From DASVLX01 sp036384655 (lineage in GTDB: Bacteria > Actinomycetota > Actinomycetes > Mycobacteriales > Pseudonocardiaceae): a stretch of 32,699 bases of DNA. The DNA is taken from the NCBI GenBank assembly GCA_036384655.1, contig DASVLX010000035.1:1-32699 (forward strand). The letters are read 5' to 3'. A program made the position numbers and the translations under genes. Each line of letters opens with the position of its first letter. Within the stretch, counting starts at the first letter, position 1. The notes beneath the pieces were generated by a model. That model ran no database searches, was not told the DNA's origin, and saw nothing but the letters and a program-made list of their open reading frames with translations. This document shows positions 1-8,382 of the stretch, piece after piece.

Positions 1-1
1 C

Positions 2-463
2 GAGCTGTGCCGCGAACTGCGGTCCAAACTGCCGGAACTGAACTGCCTGATGCTCACGTCGTTCACCGACGAACAGGCCATGCTGGACGCCATCCTCGCC
101 GGCGCGGGCGGGTATGTCATCAAGGACATCGAGGGCCTGGAGCTGGTCTCGGCGGTCCGGACCGTCGGATCCGGCCGGTCGCTGCTGGACAACCGCGCGG
201 CGGCGGCGCTGATGGACCGGCTGCGGGCCAACATGGTGCCGCAGGGCCCGTTGGCGAGCCTGACCGGTCAGGAGCGCACCCTGCTGGAGCTCATCGGCGA
301 GGGCCTGACGAACCGGCAGATCTCCGAACGCATGTTCCTGGCCGAGAAGACCGTCAAGAACTACGTGTCCCGGCTGCTCACCAAGCTGGGCATGGAGCGC
401 CGCACGCAGGCCGCCGTGCTCGCCACGCAGATGCGTGACCAGGAACAACGGCACATCGAATGA
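2..463 (+). CDS. devR: DosR/DevR-type response regulator, 3' part
   Basis: The gene is open at the left edge, so the phospho-acceptor aspartate region is missing. What remains is the end of the receiver domain, with the conserved Thr in LTSF and the Lys in VIKD, a linker with the segment RSLLDNRAAAALM, and a complete LuxR/NarL-type helix-turn-helix (about the last 70 residues). The recognition-helix segment AEKTVKNYVSRL and the following KLGMERRTQAAV match, from memory, mycobacterial DosR almost residue for residue, including the lysines and asparagine that contact DNA. This is much closer than a generic NarL protein, so I call it a DosR orthologue. DosR is activated by the haem sensor kinases DosS/DosT and turns on hypoxia/NO genes. 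The downstream genes are typical of such a regulon. The C-terminal tail is short and charged. No sensor kinase is visible in the window. Confidence 0.9.
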   Translation, partial: ELCRELRSKLPELNCLMLTSFTDEQAMLDAILAGAGGYVIKDIEGLELVSAVRTVGSGRSLLDNRAAAALMDRLRANMVPQGPLASLTGQERTLLELIGEGLTNRQISERMFLAEKTVKNYVSRLLTKLGMERRTQAAVLATQMRDQEQRHIE

Positions 464-506
464 ACTGACGAGCCGATCACGGGACAGCGGCACGGCACGG
501 CACCAC

Positions 507-521
507 GGGACAAAGGACCCC
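507..521. promoter_or_regulatory. candidate DosR-box upstream of the acyltransferase gene
   Basis: The 115-base gap between the regulator and the next start holds GGGACAAAGGACCCC, 58 bases upstream of the ATG. It shares the outer GGGAC and CCC half-sites of the known mycobacterial DosR box (GGGACTTNNGGCCCT), about 9 of 13 defined positions by eye. This is an inference from similarity only. The rest of the gap shows no clear gene. Confidence 0.35.
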
Positions 522-578
522 GGCCGTCGGGAGCAGCGGCCCTGCCGCCCGGCCCGGCGAGGAGGTGAGCTGAGGAAC

Positions 579-3296
579 ATGCCAGGAACCAGCGGGCCCG
601 TGCCGGCCATCACCGCCGGTCAGCAGGGAGTGCGGGCGGTGACCGCCGACGGTGAGGTCGTCTTCCTGCGGCCGCTGGTGCCCGACGACCGGGACGCCGT
701 GCTGCGGCTGCACGAGGGCCTGGACGAGCGCGACCGGTACTACCGGTTCTTCGGCCCGGTGCCCGGCCGGCTGGTCGACCTGGTGTTGAACATGATCTCG
801 CCGGTCGGCGCGCGACGCGGTTCGATCGGCGCGTTCCGCGGCAGCGAGCTGATCGGTGTGGGCCACTACGACGGGCTTGCCGAGCCGACCGAGGCCGAGG
901 TGGCGCTGGCGGTCGCGCACAGTGCCCAGGCGCACGGCGTGGGCACGCTGCTGTTGGAGTACCTGGTGTCGATCGCCCGGGCGCATGGCGTTCGACGCTT
1001 CGTCGCCGAGGTGCTCACCGAGAACCGCCGGATGATGCGGTTGCTGACGGACAGCGGCCTGCCCTGTCACCTGAACCGGGAGGGTCCGGTCACCCATGTC
1101 GAACTGGTGCTGGACGAGGTCGAGCCGTATCTGAACGCGATGAGCGAGCGCGAGCGGCTGGCCGACAAGGCCAGCCTGCGCGTGCTGCTGCGGCCCCAGT
1201 CGGTGGCCGTGATCGGCGCGGGCCGGTCCGAGGGTTCGGTCGGGCACGCCGTGCTCGCGAACATCCTGCGCGGCGGCTACGCCGGCCAGCTCTACGCGGT
1301 CAACCCACGCGCGGTCGGCGACCCGGGCATCCTCGGTGTGCCGACCGTGGCCAGCGCCGAGGACCTGCCGGTGGCCTGTGATGTCGCCGTGCTGTGCGTG
1401 CCAGCCCGGGCGGTGCCCGATGTCGCCGAGCAGTGCGGCCGGCGCGGGGTCCGCGCCCTGGTGGTGATCACCGCCGGCATCACCGGCGTGCCGGAGCTGC
1501 GCGACGGGCTGCGCGAGGCGGTCCGCCGGCACGGCATGCGTGTCCTCGGCCCCAACTGCGTCGGCTTGGCCAACACCGATCCGACCGTGAGACTGGACGC
1601 CACGTTCGCCCCGCCGCCGGCCGCGCCCGGCTCGATCGGACTGGTGACCCAGTCCGGCGGGCTCGGCATCGCGCTGCGCGAGCGATTGCGCAACCTCGGG
1701 CTCGGCCTGTCGACCATGGTCTCCACCGGCGACAAGTACGACGTCAGCGGCAACGACATGCTGATGTGGTGGCTGGGCGACGCGAGCGCGGTCACCATCC
1801 TGTACCTGGAGTCGTTCGGCAATCCCCGCAAGTTCAGCCGGTTGTGCCGGGCGCTCACCCGGGTCAAGCCGGTGCTCGCGGTGCGCGCCGGCTCCACCAA
1901 GGGGGCGCAGCGTGCGGCGGCCTCGCACACCGCGGCCACCGCCACCCCGGCGGTGACCCGGGACGCGCTGTTCGGACAGGCCGGCGTGATCGCGGTGAAC
2001 ACCACGGACGAACTGATCGCCACCGTCGCCGCGCTGAGCTGGCAACCCCGGCCGGCCGGCAACCGCGTCGCCGTGGTCACCAATGTCGGCGGAATCGGTG
2101 TTCTCGCGGCCGACGCCGCCGTCTCGGCCGGGCTCGTGCTGGCCGATCTGGCGCCGGAGACGATCGAGGCCCTGCGCGTCGCGATGCCGAGCACCGCCAC
2201 GGCCGCGAACCCGACGGACACCACCGCCGCCGTGGACCCGGAGACCTACAACCGGTGTGTCGCTGCCGTCCTGGCCGATCCCGGCGTCGACGCGGTCATC
2301 GCGGCGAGCGTGCCGACCGCCGTGGGTGACCCGATCACCCAGCTGCACAAGGTCATCGGCCGGGCCGGTGACAAGCCGGTCCTGGTGGTCCGCTCCGATC
2401 AGGTCGAGGCGGTCGCCCCACTACCGGGCCCGGACGGCAGCCCGATGACCGCCAGCTACTCCGACCCGGCCACGCCCATCGGCGCGCTGGGCCGGCTCGC
2501 CGGCTACGCGCGGTGGCGCGACCGCGAGAATCCGCCGGCCGTGTTGCCCGCCGACGCGGACGTGCCGGCCGCGCTGGCGCTGCTGCGTGAGGCGTTCCGT
2601 GCCCACCCGGAGGGCGGCTGGCTCGATCCGGACCAGACCGACGCGCTGCTGCGCTGCTTCGGCATTCCGCTGGTGGGCAGCCGGACCTGCGCGCCGACCG
2701 ACGAGGACGCGCTGCGTGCCTTCGACGAGTTCGGTGGCGGGCCGGTCGTCATCAAGGCGATCGCCGAGGGCCTGCTTCACAAGTCCGCTGGCGGGGGAGT
2801 ACTGGTCGACGTCCACGACCACGATGAGGTGATCGCGGGCGTGCGTCAGCTGCGCGACCGGTTCGGCGACACGCTGGGTGGCCTGATCATCCAGCCGATG
2901 CTGCCGCACGGCCGGGAATTCCTGGTGGGCGTGAACTCCGACGTCACGTTCGGCCCGCTGGTGGTGTTCGGTATCGGCGGCGTGGACACCGACGTGGTGG
3001 CCGACCGTTCCGCCCGGCTGACTCCGCTGGGCCAGACCGACGCCGAGGATCTGATGCGTGGCCTGCGCGCGTCGGCGTCGCTGTTCGGCCCGGAAGCCCG
3101 GTCCCCGCTGGACGAGGCCGCGATCCAGGACGTGCTGCTGCGCATCGGCCTGCTCGCCCAACTGCTGCCCGAGGTCGTGGAACTGGACCTCAACCCACTG
3201 ATCGCCTGGCGGAAGGACGTCCGCGTGGTCGACGCCCGGATCCGGCTGGCCCCCGTCCGCCCCGGCGACCCCTACCTCCCAGCCCTGCGCGTCTGA
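579..3296 (+). CDS. GNAT acetyltransferase fused to ADP-forming acyl-CoA synthetase (Pat-like protein lysine acyltransferase)
   Basis: The product is 905 aa if it starts at the ATG preceded by GAGGAGG about 14 bases upstream and TGAGG nearer by. An in-frame upstream ATG at 435 lies inside the regulator gene and is less likely. Residues about 20-175 form a GNAT domain (acetyl-CoA loop region near AHGVGTLLLEYL). Residues about 204-300 are a Rossmann CoA-binding domain (VAVIGAG). These are followed by the succinyl-CoA-ligase-like domains with the SHTAA segment that holds the phosphohistidine in active acyl-CoA synthetases. An ATP-grasp domain covers about 660-880 (VVIKAIAEGLLHKSAGGGV). The N-terminal placement of GNAT is the actinomycete PatA arrangement, the reverse of Salmonella Pat. 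Such enzymes acetylate acyl-CoA synthetases and thereby control acetyl-CoA formation. Whether the synthetase part is catalytic cannot be told here. Its place after devR suggests control by low oxygen. Confidence 0.88.
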   Translation: MPGTSGPVPAITAGQQGVRAVTADGEVVFLRPLVPDDRDAVLRLHEGLDERDRYYRFFGPVPGRLVDLVLNMISPVGARRGSIGAFRGSELIGVGHYDGLAEPTEAEVALAVAHSAQAHGVGTLLLEYLVSIARAHGVRRFVAEVLTENRRMMRLLTDSGLPCHLNREGPVTHVELVLDEVEPYLNAMSERERLADKASLRVLLRPQSVAVIGAGRSEGSVGHAVLANILRGGYAGQLYAVNPRAVGDPGILGVPTVASAEDLPVACDVAVLCVPARAVPDVAEQCGRRGVRALVVITAGITGVPELRDGLREAVRRHGMRVLGPNCVGLANTDPTVRLDATFAPPPAAPGSIGLVTQSGGLGIALRERLRNLGLGLSTMVSTGDKYDVSGNDMLMWWLGDASAVTILYLESFGNPRKFSRLCRALTRVKPVLAVRAGSTKGAQRAAASHTAATATPAVTRDALFGQAGVIAVNTTDELIATVAALSWQPRPAGNRVAVVTNVGGIGVLAADAAVSAGLVLADLAPETIEALRVAMPSTATAANPTDTTAAVDPETYNRCVAAVLADPGVDAVIAASVPTAVGDPITQLHKVIGRAGDKPVLVVRSDQVEAVAPLPGPDGSPMTASYSDPATPIGALGRLAGYARWRDRENPPAVLPADADVPAALALLREAFRAHPEGGWLDPDQTDALLRCFGIPLVGSRTCAPTDEDALRAFDEFGGGPVVIKAIAEGLLHKSAGGGVLVDVHDHDEVIAGVRQLRDRFGDTLGGLIIQPMLPHGREFLVGVNSDVTFGPLVVFGIGGVDTDVVADRSARLTPLGQTDAEDLMRGLRASASLFGPEARSPLDEAAIQDVLLRIGLLAQLLPEVVELDLNPLIAWRKDVRVVDARIRLAPVRPGDPYLPALRV

Positions 3297-3317
3297 GCGG
3301 TTCCGGCGACAACTGAG

Positions 3318-3345
3318 GTGACAATGATCTCCGTTCATGTATGAT
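3318..3345 (+). promoter_or_regulatory. sigma70-like promoter giving a probable leaderless transcript
   Basis: GTGACA (3318-3323), a 16-base spacer and TATGAT (3340-3345) form a good housekeeping-type promoter. A start of transcription 6-7 bases beyond the -10 would fall at or next to the ATG at 3352, predicting a leaderless mRNA for the ImmA/IrrE gene. This -10 also overlaps an in-frame ATG at 3337, which argues against that earlier start. Confidence 0.5.
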
Positions 3346-3351
3346 CGAGGC

Positions 3352-4503
3352 ATGATGGTCAGGGTTCACGTTCGCCCCGAACTGCTCGTCTGGGCGCGTG
3401 AGCGGTCTCATCTGACCCCCGAGGAACTGGCGAGCGGGTTCCCGGCGCTCCGCCAGTGGGAACAGGGGGTGAGACAGCCGACGCTGAAACAGTTGGAGGA
3501 CTACGCGCGGGCGACTCACACCCCGGTGGGATATCTTTTTCTGCCCGAGCCTCCCGAGGAACCGCTGCCGATCCCGGACTTCCGAACGATGGGCGACGCT
3601 GAGATCGGCCACGCCAGCCCCGACCTTCTCGACACCGTTTACGAGTGCCAGCAACGCCAGGAGTGGTATCGCGACTACGCGCGGGTTCATCGGGAGTCGC
3701 GTGTTCCGTTCGTTGGGATGTTCAGCGCTGGTGACAACGTTGTGGAAGCCGCCACTCTGATGCGTCGGGCACTCGATTTCGCCCCACAGGAGCGCGGAAC
3801 AAGCTGGAGCGAGGCATTTCGTCGCCTTATCGAGGAAGCGGACAAGAACGGTGTGCTGGTTATGGTGAACGGCGTCGTGGGAAGTAATACACATCGGAAG
3901 CTGAACCCGGAGGAGTTTCGGGGGTTCGCACTCGCGGATGACCTCGCACCGGTTATTTTTGTCAACGGCGCTGATTCCAAGGCTGCGCAAATTTTCACGC
4001 TCGTCCACGAGCTGGTGCATATCTGGCTTGGACAGTCGGCGCTGTCCGACGTCGATATGACGTCAACGTCCGCCAATGCTATCGAGCGATGGTGCAATCA
4101 GGTCGCGGCGGAGTTCCTGATTCCTCTCGACGACCTCCGAAGGCTTGACCTGCGCCTCGACTCGATCACCGAGGAACTGGATCGACTCGCCCGTCAGTTC
4201 AAGGTGAGCACGCTTGTCGTACTCCGACGACTTTTCGATGCTCATCATCTCACTGATGTACGATACCGTGACGAGTTCGCGGCGGAATGGCAGCGTGTCA
4301 TGGCGATACTCGATGAGCGAGGCGGCAGTAGAGGTGGAAACTTCTATAACACGCAGCCAGTCCGAGTTGGCAAGCGATTTGCCCGCGCTCTCCTGGAAAG
4401 TACTCTGGAGGGCCAGACGCTGTACCGTGACGCGTTCCGGATGCTTGGGTTCAAGAAGGTATCCACCTTCAATGAGCTTGCGGCCCACTTGGGAGTCGCG
4501 TGA
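3352..4503 (+). CDS. XRE-type HTH + ImmA/IrrE zinc metallopeptidase (TA-like regulator)
   Basis: The product is 383 aa. Residues about 5-60 form an XRE-like helix-turn-helix (LTPEELASGFPALRQWEQG) followed by the VGYLFLPEPP linker usual in this family. A central IrrE-like metallopeptidase domain carries the zinc motif HELVH at about residue 217 and the downstream EFLIP segment that contributes the third ligand. The fusion is the usual first gene of an operon whose second gene is a DUF4411 PIN-domain protein, and that partner follows with a one-base TGATG overlap. Known ImmA/IrrE proteins cut DNA-bound repressors. Here it probably acts as antitoxin or regulator for the PIN partner, which is inference. 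Base composition is visibly less GC-rich than the flanking genes and codon third positions include many A/T, which suggests horizontal acquisition. The start is chosen from the promoter position; ATG 3355 is equally possible. Confidence 0.88.
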   Translation: MMVRVHVRPELLVWARERSHLTPEELASGFPALRQWEQGVRQPTLKQLEDYARATHTPVGYLFLPEPPEEPLPIPDFRTMGDAEIGHASPDLLDTVYECQQRQEWYRDYARVHRESRVPFVGMFSAGDNVVEAATLMRRALDFAPQERGTSWSEAFRRLIEEADKNGVLVMVNGVVGSNTHRKLNPEEFRGFALADDLAPVIFVNGADSKAAQIFTLVHELVHIWLGQSALSDVDMTSTSANAIERWCNQVAAEFLIPLDDLRRLDLRLDSITEELDRLARQFKVSTLVVLRRLFDAHHLTDVRYRDEFAAEWQRVMAILDERGGSRGGNFYNTQPVRVGKRFARALLESTLEGQTLYRDAFRMLGFKKVSTFNELAAHLGVA

Positions 4504-4988
4504 TGCCCTACCTGCTCGATTCGAACGTTTTCATCTAGGCCAAGAATCTCCACTACAGTTTTGACTTCTGCCCGGCATTTTGGGACTGGATCGACAGGGA
4601 GCATGCGAAGGGAACCGTATACTCGATCGAGAAGGTGAGGGACGAGCTGATCGGCGGAAATGACGAACTCGCCGAGTGGGCGAAAGCCCTCGACGATGAT
4701 TTTTTTCTGCCCCCGGACAGCGACATGCTGCCGAGTCTGGCGGTGGTGAGCACCTGGGCAGACGGCGGGAACTACGAGCCAGCGGCCGTCAGCCAGTTCC
4801 TTCAGGTGGCGGACTATTACCTCGTTGCTCACGCCCACGCACATGGCTTCAACGTGGTCACGCATGAGGTCGCCGCGAACTCGGTGAAGAAGATCAAGAT
4901 CCCGAACGCCTGCATCGCACTGGGTGTCAAGAACCTGAACCCCTACGAGATGCTCCGCAAGGAGCACGCGCGCTTCGTCCTGGGGTAG
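4503..4988 (+). pseudogene. DUF4411 PIN-domain toxin interrupted by an in-frame amber codon
   Basis: The frame starts at the ATG overlapping the stop of the ImmA/IrrE gene and would give 161 aa, but codon 12 (4536-4538) is TAG. Before it the frame reads MPYLLDSNVFI, the signature PIN N-terminus with the first catalytic aspartate. After it the frame continues with AKNLHYSFDFCPAFWDWI, exactly as in DUF4411 proteins, where this position is, from memory, usually glutamine. A single CAG to TAG change explains it. The rest is intact, including the SIEKVRDEL acidic segment, QVADYYLVA and a C-terminus of normal length. Re-initiation at the internal GTG 4635 would omit the catalytic N-terminus. The gene is therefore best read as a recently inactivated ribonuclease-like toxin, unless the base is a sequencing error or is suppressed. 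Confidence 0.85.
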
Positions 4989-5027
4989 CGCGACGAGGCA
5001 GTCTCCCGCTAAACCGACGGCCAGGTC

Positions 5028-5204
5028 CTAGTCCGCGTCCTCGTCGTCGCGGGCCAGCCAGGTGGCCAACCGGTCGATGGGGACGTCGAAGTCGGGATGC
5101 AGGTCGACGAACCGACGCAGTCGATCCGCCAGCCAGGCAAGGCTTACCTGGTCCTGGCCGCGTCGGGCGTCCAGTTCCTCAATGCCCCGATCCGTGAAGT
5201 ACAC
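5028..5204 (-). CDS. small DUF6104-family protein
   Basis: This 58-aa frame begins with GTG (5204) and has AGGAG about 7 bases upstream on the minus strand. It reads VYFTDRGIEELDARRG at the start and VPIDRLATWLARDDEDAD at the end, the pattern of a short, acidic-tailed protein conserved across actinobacteria and catalogued as DUF6104. Function is unknown. It contains an aromatic-rich start, an amphipathic middle (LAWLADRLRRFVDLHPDFD) and an acidic tail. It stands alone on the minus strand between the PIN pseudogene and nirK, with its own short AT-rich upstream region. Confidence is high that it is a real gene because the length, start and family pattern all agree. Confidence 0.8.
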   Translation of the reverse strand: MYFTDRGIEELDARRGQDQVSLAWLADRLRRFVDLHPDFDVPIDRLATWLARDDEDAD

Positions 5205-5225
5205 GGCCGCTCCTCACTCGTTCGC

Positions 5226-5253
5226 CAAGTATGTGTCTAATTAAACCTACTTG
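5226..5253. promoter_or_regulatory. AT-rich inverted repeat upstream of the DUF6104 gene
   Basis: CAAGTA (5226-5231) and TACTTG (5248-5253) are perfect inverted arms around a 16-base AT-rich centre containing TTAATTAG-like sequence on the minus strand. It sits 22-49 bases upstream of the DUF6104 GTG, in the position of a promoter/operator. AT content is striking against the GC-rich surroundings. Confidence 0.35.
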
Positions 5254-5531
5254 AGTTGTGCATATGTCACGGTGTCCGTGGCACGCGGCGTGCCGGGCGG
5301 CGCGGCCCACTTCGGGGTCGGCAAGCAGCAACCGACGAACGGCGTAGTCAGCGCGTTCATGCTGATCAGCGCGTTGAATCCGGCCAGACCAGGTAGGGCT
5401 GCGGACGCGGGTGCGCGGGAGCCCGGTGATCCCGGACACGGTGACCACCCCGACCTTGACGATCATGGCGGTCCGGTGTAGTCCTCATTTTCACAGGACA
5501 ACACCGTTGAAAATATAGGAGGCTGATCGGG
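5254..5531. other. intergenic region before nirK, no convincing gene
   Basis: Open frames exist on both strands (for example minus 5466 down) but none resembles a known family or has a convincing ribosome-binding site. The only structured element is GTCCT-N9-AGGAC near 5481-5499, an inverted repeat just upstream of the nirK ribosome-binding site, which could be an operator. AGGAGG at 5517-5522 is the nirK ribosome-binding site. I do not see a recognisable NsrR, FNR-type or DosR box here. Confidence 0.4.
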
Positions 5532-8216
5532 TTGACCGACCAGTTGCCGGCGCCGCCGCCGAGTTATGAGCGCCGGCCGCCAACCGAGGGCGGGACGCCG
5601 CGTCGCCGCCTGCACACCGTGGCCGCGAGTCTGATCGCCGGCTATCTCGTCGCCGCCGCCTGTGTGGTGGCCGCACACGACCTGATAGCGATGCCGGAGT
5701 GGCTGGCGCTTCACCTGTTGGTGCTCGGCGCGGCCAGCAACGCGATACTCGTGTACACCAGGCATTTCGCGCAGGCGCTGCTGCACGCGCGGGCGGGATC
5801 CGAATCGGCGGCCCGTATCCGGCTGGCCGTCTTCAACCTGGGCGGTGTTTCCGTTCTGATCGGCATTCCCGTCCACCTGTTGTGGTTGGTCGTTGCCGGG
5901 GCGTCCCTGGCGGTCGTCGCGGTCATCGCCCACACGGTCAGCCTGGTGGCCATGACGCGGGCCGCGAGCCTTTCCGGGCGCCTGCGGATCGTGGTCTGGT
6001 ACTACGTCGCCGCGGGTGTCGCGCTGGTTGTCGGCGCCACCCTGGGCGCGCTGCTGGCCAGCGGCGTGGCGGGCTCGATCGGCTGGCAGGAGGCGCTGCG
6101 CCTCAGCCACGCGCACCTGAACCTGCTGGGCTGGCTCGGCCTGGTGGTGATCGGCACCTTGTTCATGCTCTGGCCGGCGGCGTTGCGTACCCGCATGGCC
6201 GAGACCGCACCGCGTTTCGCACGTCGGGCCCTGGTGATCACCGTCGTGAGTCTGGCCGTCACGGTTACTGGCACCCTGCTCACCGGGCTGCTGGCGCAGG
6301 CGCATTGGCTGGCCGCAGCCGGTATGGCGGGCTATGCGGTCGGCGTTGCCTATTCGCTGTGGCCCGCCATCGCCGAGATGCGCGCCAAACCACCACGCTC
6401 GGCCGCTCCGGTCGCACTGCTGGCCGGAAACGGTTGGCTCCTGGTCGCCCTGATCGTCGACGTCGTTGGCCTGGCCCTCGGTGCCGCGCGGGCGGACGAT
6501 CTGCTTGACCGGCTGTTGGTGCCCATGCTGGGCATCGGAGTGATCGCCCAGATCCTGATCGCCGCGTTGACCTTTCTCATCCCGGTCATGGTCGGTGGCG
6601 GGCCGGTCGGTAACCGCCGGATCACCGAGGTGCTGGAGTACGCCTGGCTGCCGCGGGCGCTCGTCGGCAACATCGGCGTCCTGCTGCTGGTCCTGCCCAT
6701 CGCCGGTGGAACATGTGTGCTGGCGTGGGTCCTGGTCCTGGCCGGGTTCGCGTCGTTCCCGGCACTGGTCGTCGCGGCTCTGCTCGCGGTACGCCGGACC
6801 CCTTCCCAGACCACCGCCGCCTCACAGGACCAGACGACTTCCGAGACCACCGATTCGGCCGGCGCGACGGGACGGCGACGGCGGCTGGCCGGTCATGAGA
6901 TCCTGGCCATCACGTCCGTGGCGGTCGTCCTCGCGGTGCTCGCCCTGGTCGGCAACACCTGGTCCGGCCACACCGCCAGCGCGACGAACGGTTCAGCCGT
7001 GACGGCGACATCCGGTGTGCCCGTGTCGGTCACCCTGACCGAGTTCGCGGTCGCACCGTCCACTCTGACCGTCTCGCCCGGCACCGATCTGGTCGTGAAG
7101 GTGCGCAACGCCGGTCAAATGGACCACAACCTCGCACTGGACAGCAAGCACATCACCAGAATGCTGGCTCCGGGCCAGCAGCAGACCGTTGACATGGGTG
7201 TCGTCACCCGTGACGAGGTGTTGTATTGCACGATCCCGGGCCACCGCGAGGCCGGCATGACCCTCACGGTCCGCACCACGACGTCCACCGCGATGTCCAC
7301 CACCGCTCCGGCCCCGACCACCCAGCAAAGCCCCGGCACGGTCACCAACATGGCCTCGGCACCGCCACCAACCTGGCGGCCCTACGACCCGGCCCTGCGC
7401 CCGGTCGCCGGTGGCACCGAACACGACGTAACCCTCCATGTCCAGCACGCCACGATCGAAGTCGCCCCCGGCGTACGGCAACAGGTCTGGACCTACAACG
7501 GCACGGTGCCGGGCCCGGTGCTACACGGCCGTGTCGGTGACGTGTTCACCGTCCACCTGATCAACGACAGCGACATGCCACACTCCATCGACTTCCACGC
7601 CAGCCAGGTCGACCCCGGCACGGCCATGCGCACTATCCCCGGTGGCGGCCAGTCGACCTATCAATTCCGCGCCGAACACGCCGGAATCTGGCTCTACCAC
7701 TGCGGAACCGCGCCACTGATCGAGCACGTTGCGATGGGCATGTATGGCGCGGTGGTTATCGACCCACCGAACCTGGACCCCGTCGCCAACTCCGACGTTT
7801 TCGTCCAGTCCGAGTTCTACCTCGGCCAGGGCGGTGGCATACCCACGATGTCCCAACTGGTCGCTGCCGACCCGAATCTGGTCGTGTTCAACGGCTATGC
7901 CAACCAGTACCGCTACGCACCGATTCACGTGAAGGTCGGGCAGCGGATCCGACTGTGGGTCATGGACGCCGGGCCAAACTCACCCAGTGCCTTCCACGTC
8001 GTTGGTGCCCAGTTCGACACTGTGTTCAAGGAAGGCGCCTACCTGCTGCTGCCGGGCAACGCCGCCGACGGCGGGGCCCAACAGCTTGATCTGGAACCCG
8101 GTGAGGGTGGCTTCGTCGAGTTCACTCTCAAACAACCCGGCACCTACACCATCCTCACGCACAGGCTCGCGGACGCCCAACGTGGCGCCGTGGGCAGCCT
8201 GATCGCCGACCCGTGA
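5532..8216 (+). CDS. nirK: membrane-anchored copper nitrite reductase with fused cupredoxin
   Basis: The product is 894 aa, starts with TTG and has AGGAGG nine bases upstream. Residues 1 to about 440 are a polytopic membrane domain with about ten hydrophobic segments and the motif HAHLNLLGW, reminiscent of haem-binding helices of the NnrS/haem-copper oxidase type. A last helix lies near 452-472. Residues about 490-580 are a blue-copper cupredoxin (DHN, YCTIPGHREAGM supplies Cys, His and Met). Residues about 620-894 are NirK. PHSIDFH carries the type 1 His, the catalytic Asp and a type 2 His. YHC then IEHVAMGM gives type 2 His, type 1 Cys, His and Met. SAFHVVG holds the catalytic His, and THRLAD the last type 2 His. 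It should reduce nitrite to NO outside the membrane, with electrons passing through the fused domains. No NO reductase gene is seen nearby. Confidence 0.9.
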   Translation: MTDQLPAPPPSYERRPPTEGGTPRRRLHTVAASLIAGYLVAAACVVAAHDLIAMPEWLALHLLVLGAASNAILVYTRHFAQALLHARAGSESAARIRLAVFNLGGVSVLIGIPVHLLWLVVAGASLAVVAVIAHTVSLVAMTRAASLSGRLRIVVWYYVAAGVALVVGATLGALLASGVAGSIGWQEALRLSHAHLNLLGWLGLVVIGTLFMLWPAALRTRMAETAPRFARRALVITVVSLAVTVTGTLLTGLLAQAHWLAAAGMAGYAVGVAYSLWPAIAEMRAKPPRSAAPVALLAGNGWLLVALIVDVVGLALGAARADDLLDRLLVPMLGIGVIAQILIAALTFLIPVMVGGGPVGNRRITEVLEYAWLPRALVGNIGVLLLVLPIAGGTCVLAWVLVLAGFASFPALVVAALLAVRRTPSQTTAASQDQTTSETTDSAGATGRRRRLAGHEILAITSVAVVLAVLALVGNTWSGHTASATNGSAVTATSGVPVSVTLTEFAVAPSTLTVSPGTDLVVKVRNAGQMDHNLALDSKHITRMLAPGQQQTVDMGVVTRDEVLYCTIPGHREAGMTLTVRTTTSTAMSTTAPAPTTQQSPGTVTNMASAPPPTWRPYDPALRPVAGGTEHDVTLHVQHATIEVAPGVRQQVWTYNGTVPGPVLHGRVGDVFTVHLINDSDMPHSIDFHASQVDPGTAMRTIPGGGQSTYQFRAEHAGIWLYHCGTAPLIEHVAMGMYGAVVIDPPNLDPVANSDVFVQSEFYLGQGGGIPTMSQLVAADPNLVVFNGYANQYRYAPIHVKVGQRIRLWVMDAGPNSPSAFHVVGAQFDTVFKEGAYLLLPGNAADGGAQQLDLEPGEGGFVEFTLKQPGTYTILTHRLADAQRGAVGSLIADP

Positions 8217-8233
8217 GTTCGGGCGGGTCTGCC

Positions 8234-8275
8234 GGTGCGGTGGGACGTTCGGCGCACCGAACGTCCCACCGCACC
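8234..8275. terminator. perfect 19-bp hairpin between nirK and the nitroreductase gene
   Basis: GGTGCGGTGGGACGTTCGG (8234-8252), loop CGCA, and its perfect complement (8257-8275) form a very stable stem 17 bases after the nirK stop. There is no T-tract, as is common for actinomycete terminators. It lies between convergent genes and could work in both directions. Confidence 0.75.
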
Positions 8276-8382
8276 ACTCATCAGCGTGCTGGATCCCAGC
8301 GAGCAGCCATTCGGTCAGCTCGCTGCGGTGAGTGCGCCCATGTGGGTCGTGCACTTGAACGAATCAAACCCATTCGGCTGTG

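Noticed and set aside
477..2348. Long minus-strand frame opposite the acyltransferase gene, and similar long frames elsewhere (for example plus 12003-13310, minus 16956-18566)
   Set aside because: These are by-products of high GC in the wobble position of the real genes. Their products are Arg/His/Gln-rich with no family resemblance.
4536..4538. Amber codon read as a normal amino acid in this organism
   Set aside because: Several intact genes in the window end with TAG (DUF6104, porA, GH16, higB, the serine hydrolase), so general reassignment is not supported.
4503..4988. The CAG to TAG change in the PIN gene as damage caused by the nearby DddA-like deaminase
   Set aside because: DddA favours cytosine after thymine, but the altered cytosine would follow another cytosine. 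Nothing else supports the idea.
5179..5466. Minus-strand open frame before nirK that begins MIVKVGVVTVSG
   Set aside because: It overlaps the DUF6104 gene on the same strand, has no clear ribosome-binding site and its later part is Arg/His-rich without family resemblance. A decayed gene cannot be excluded.
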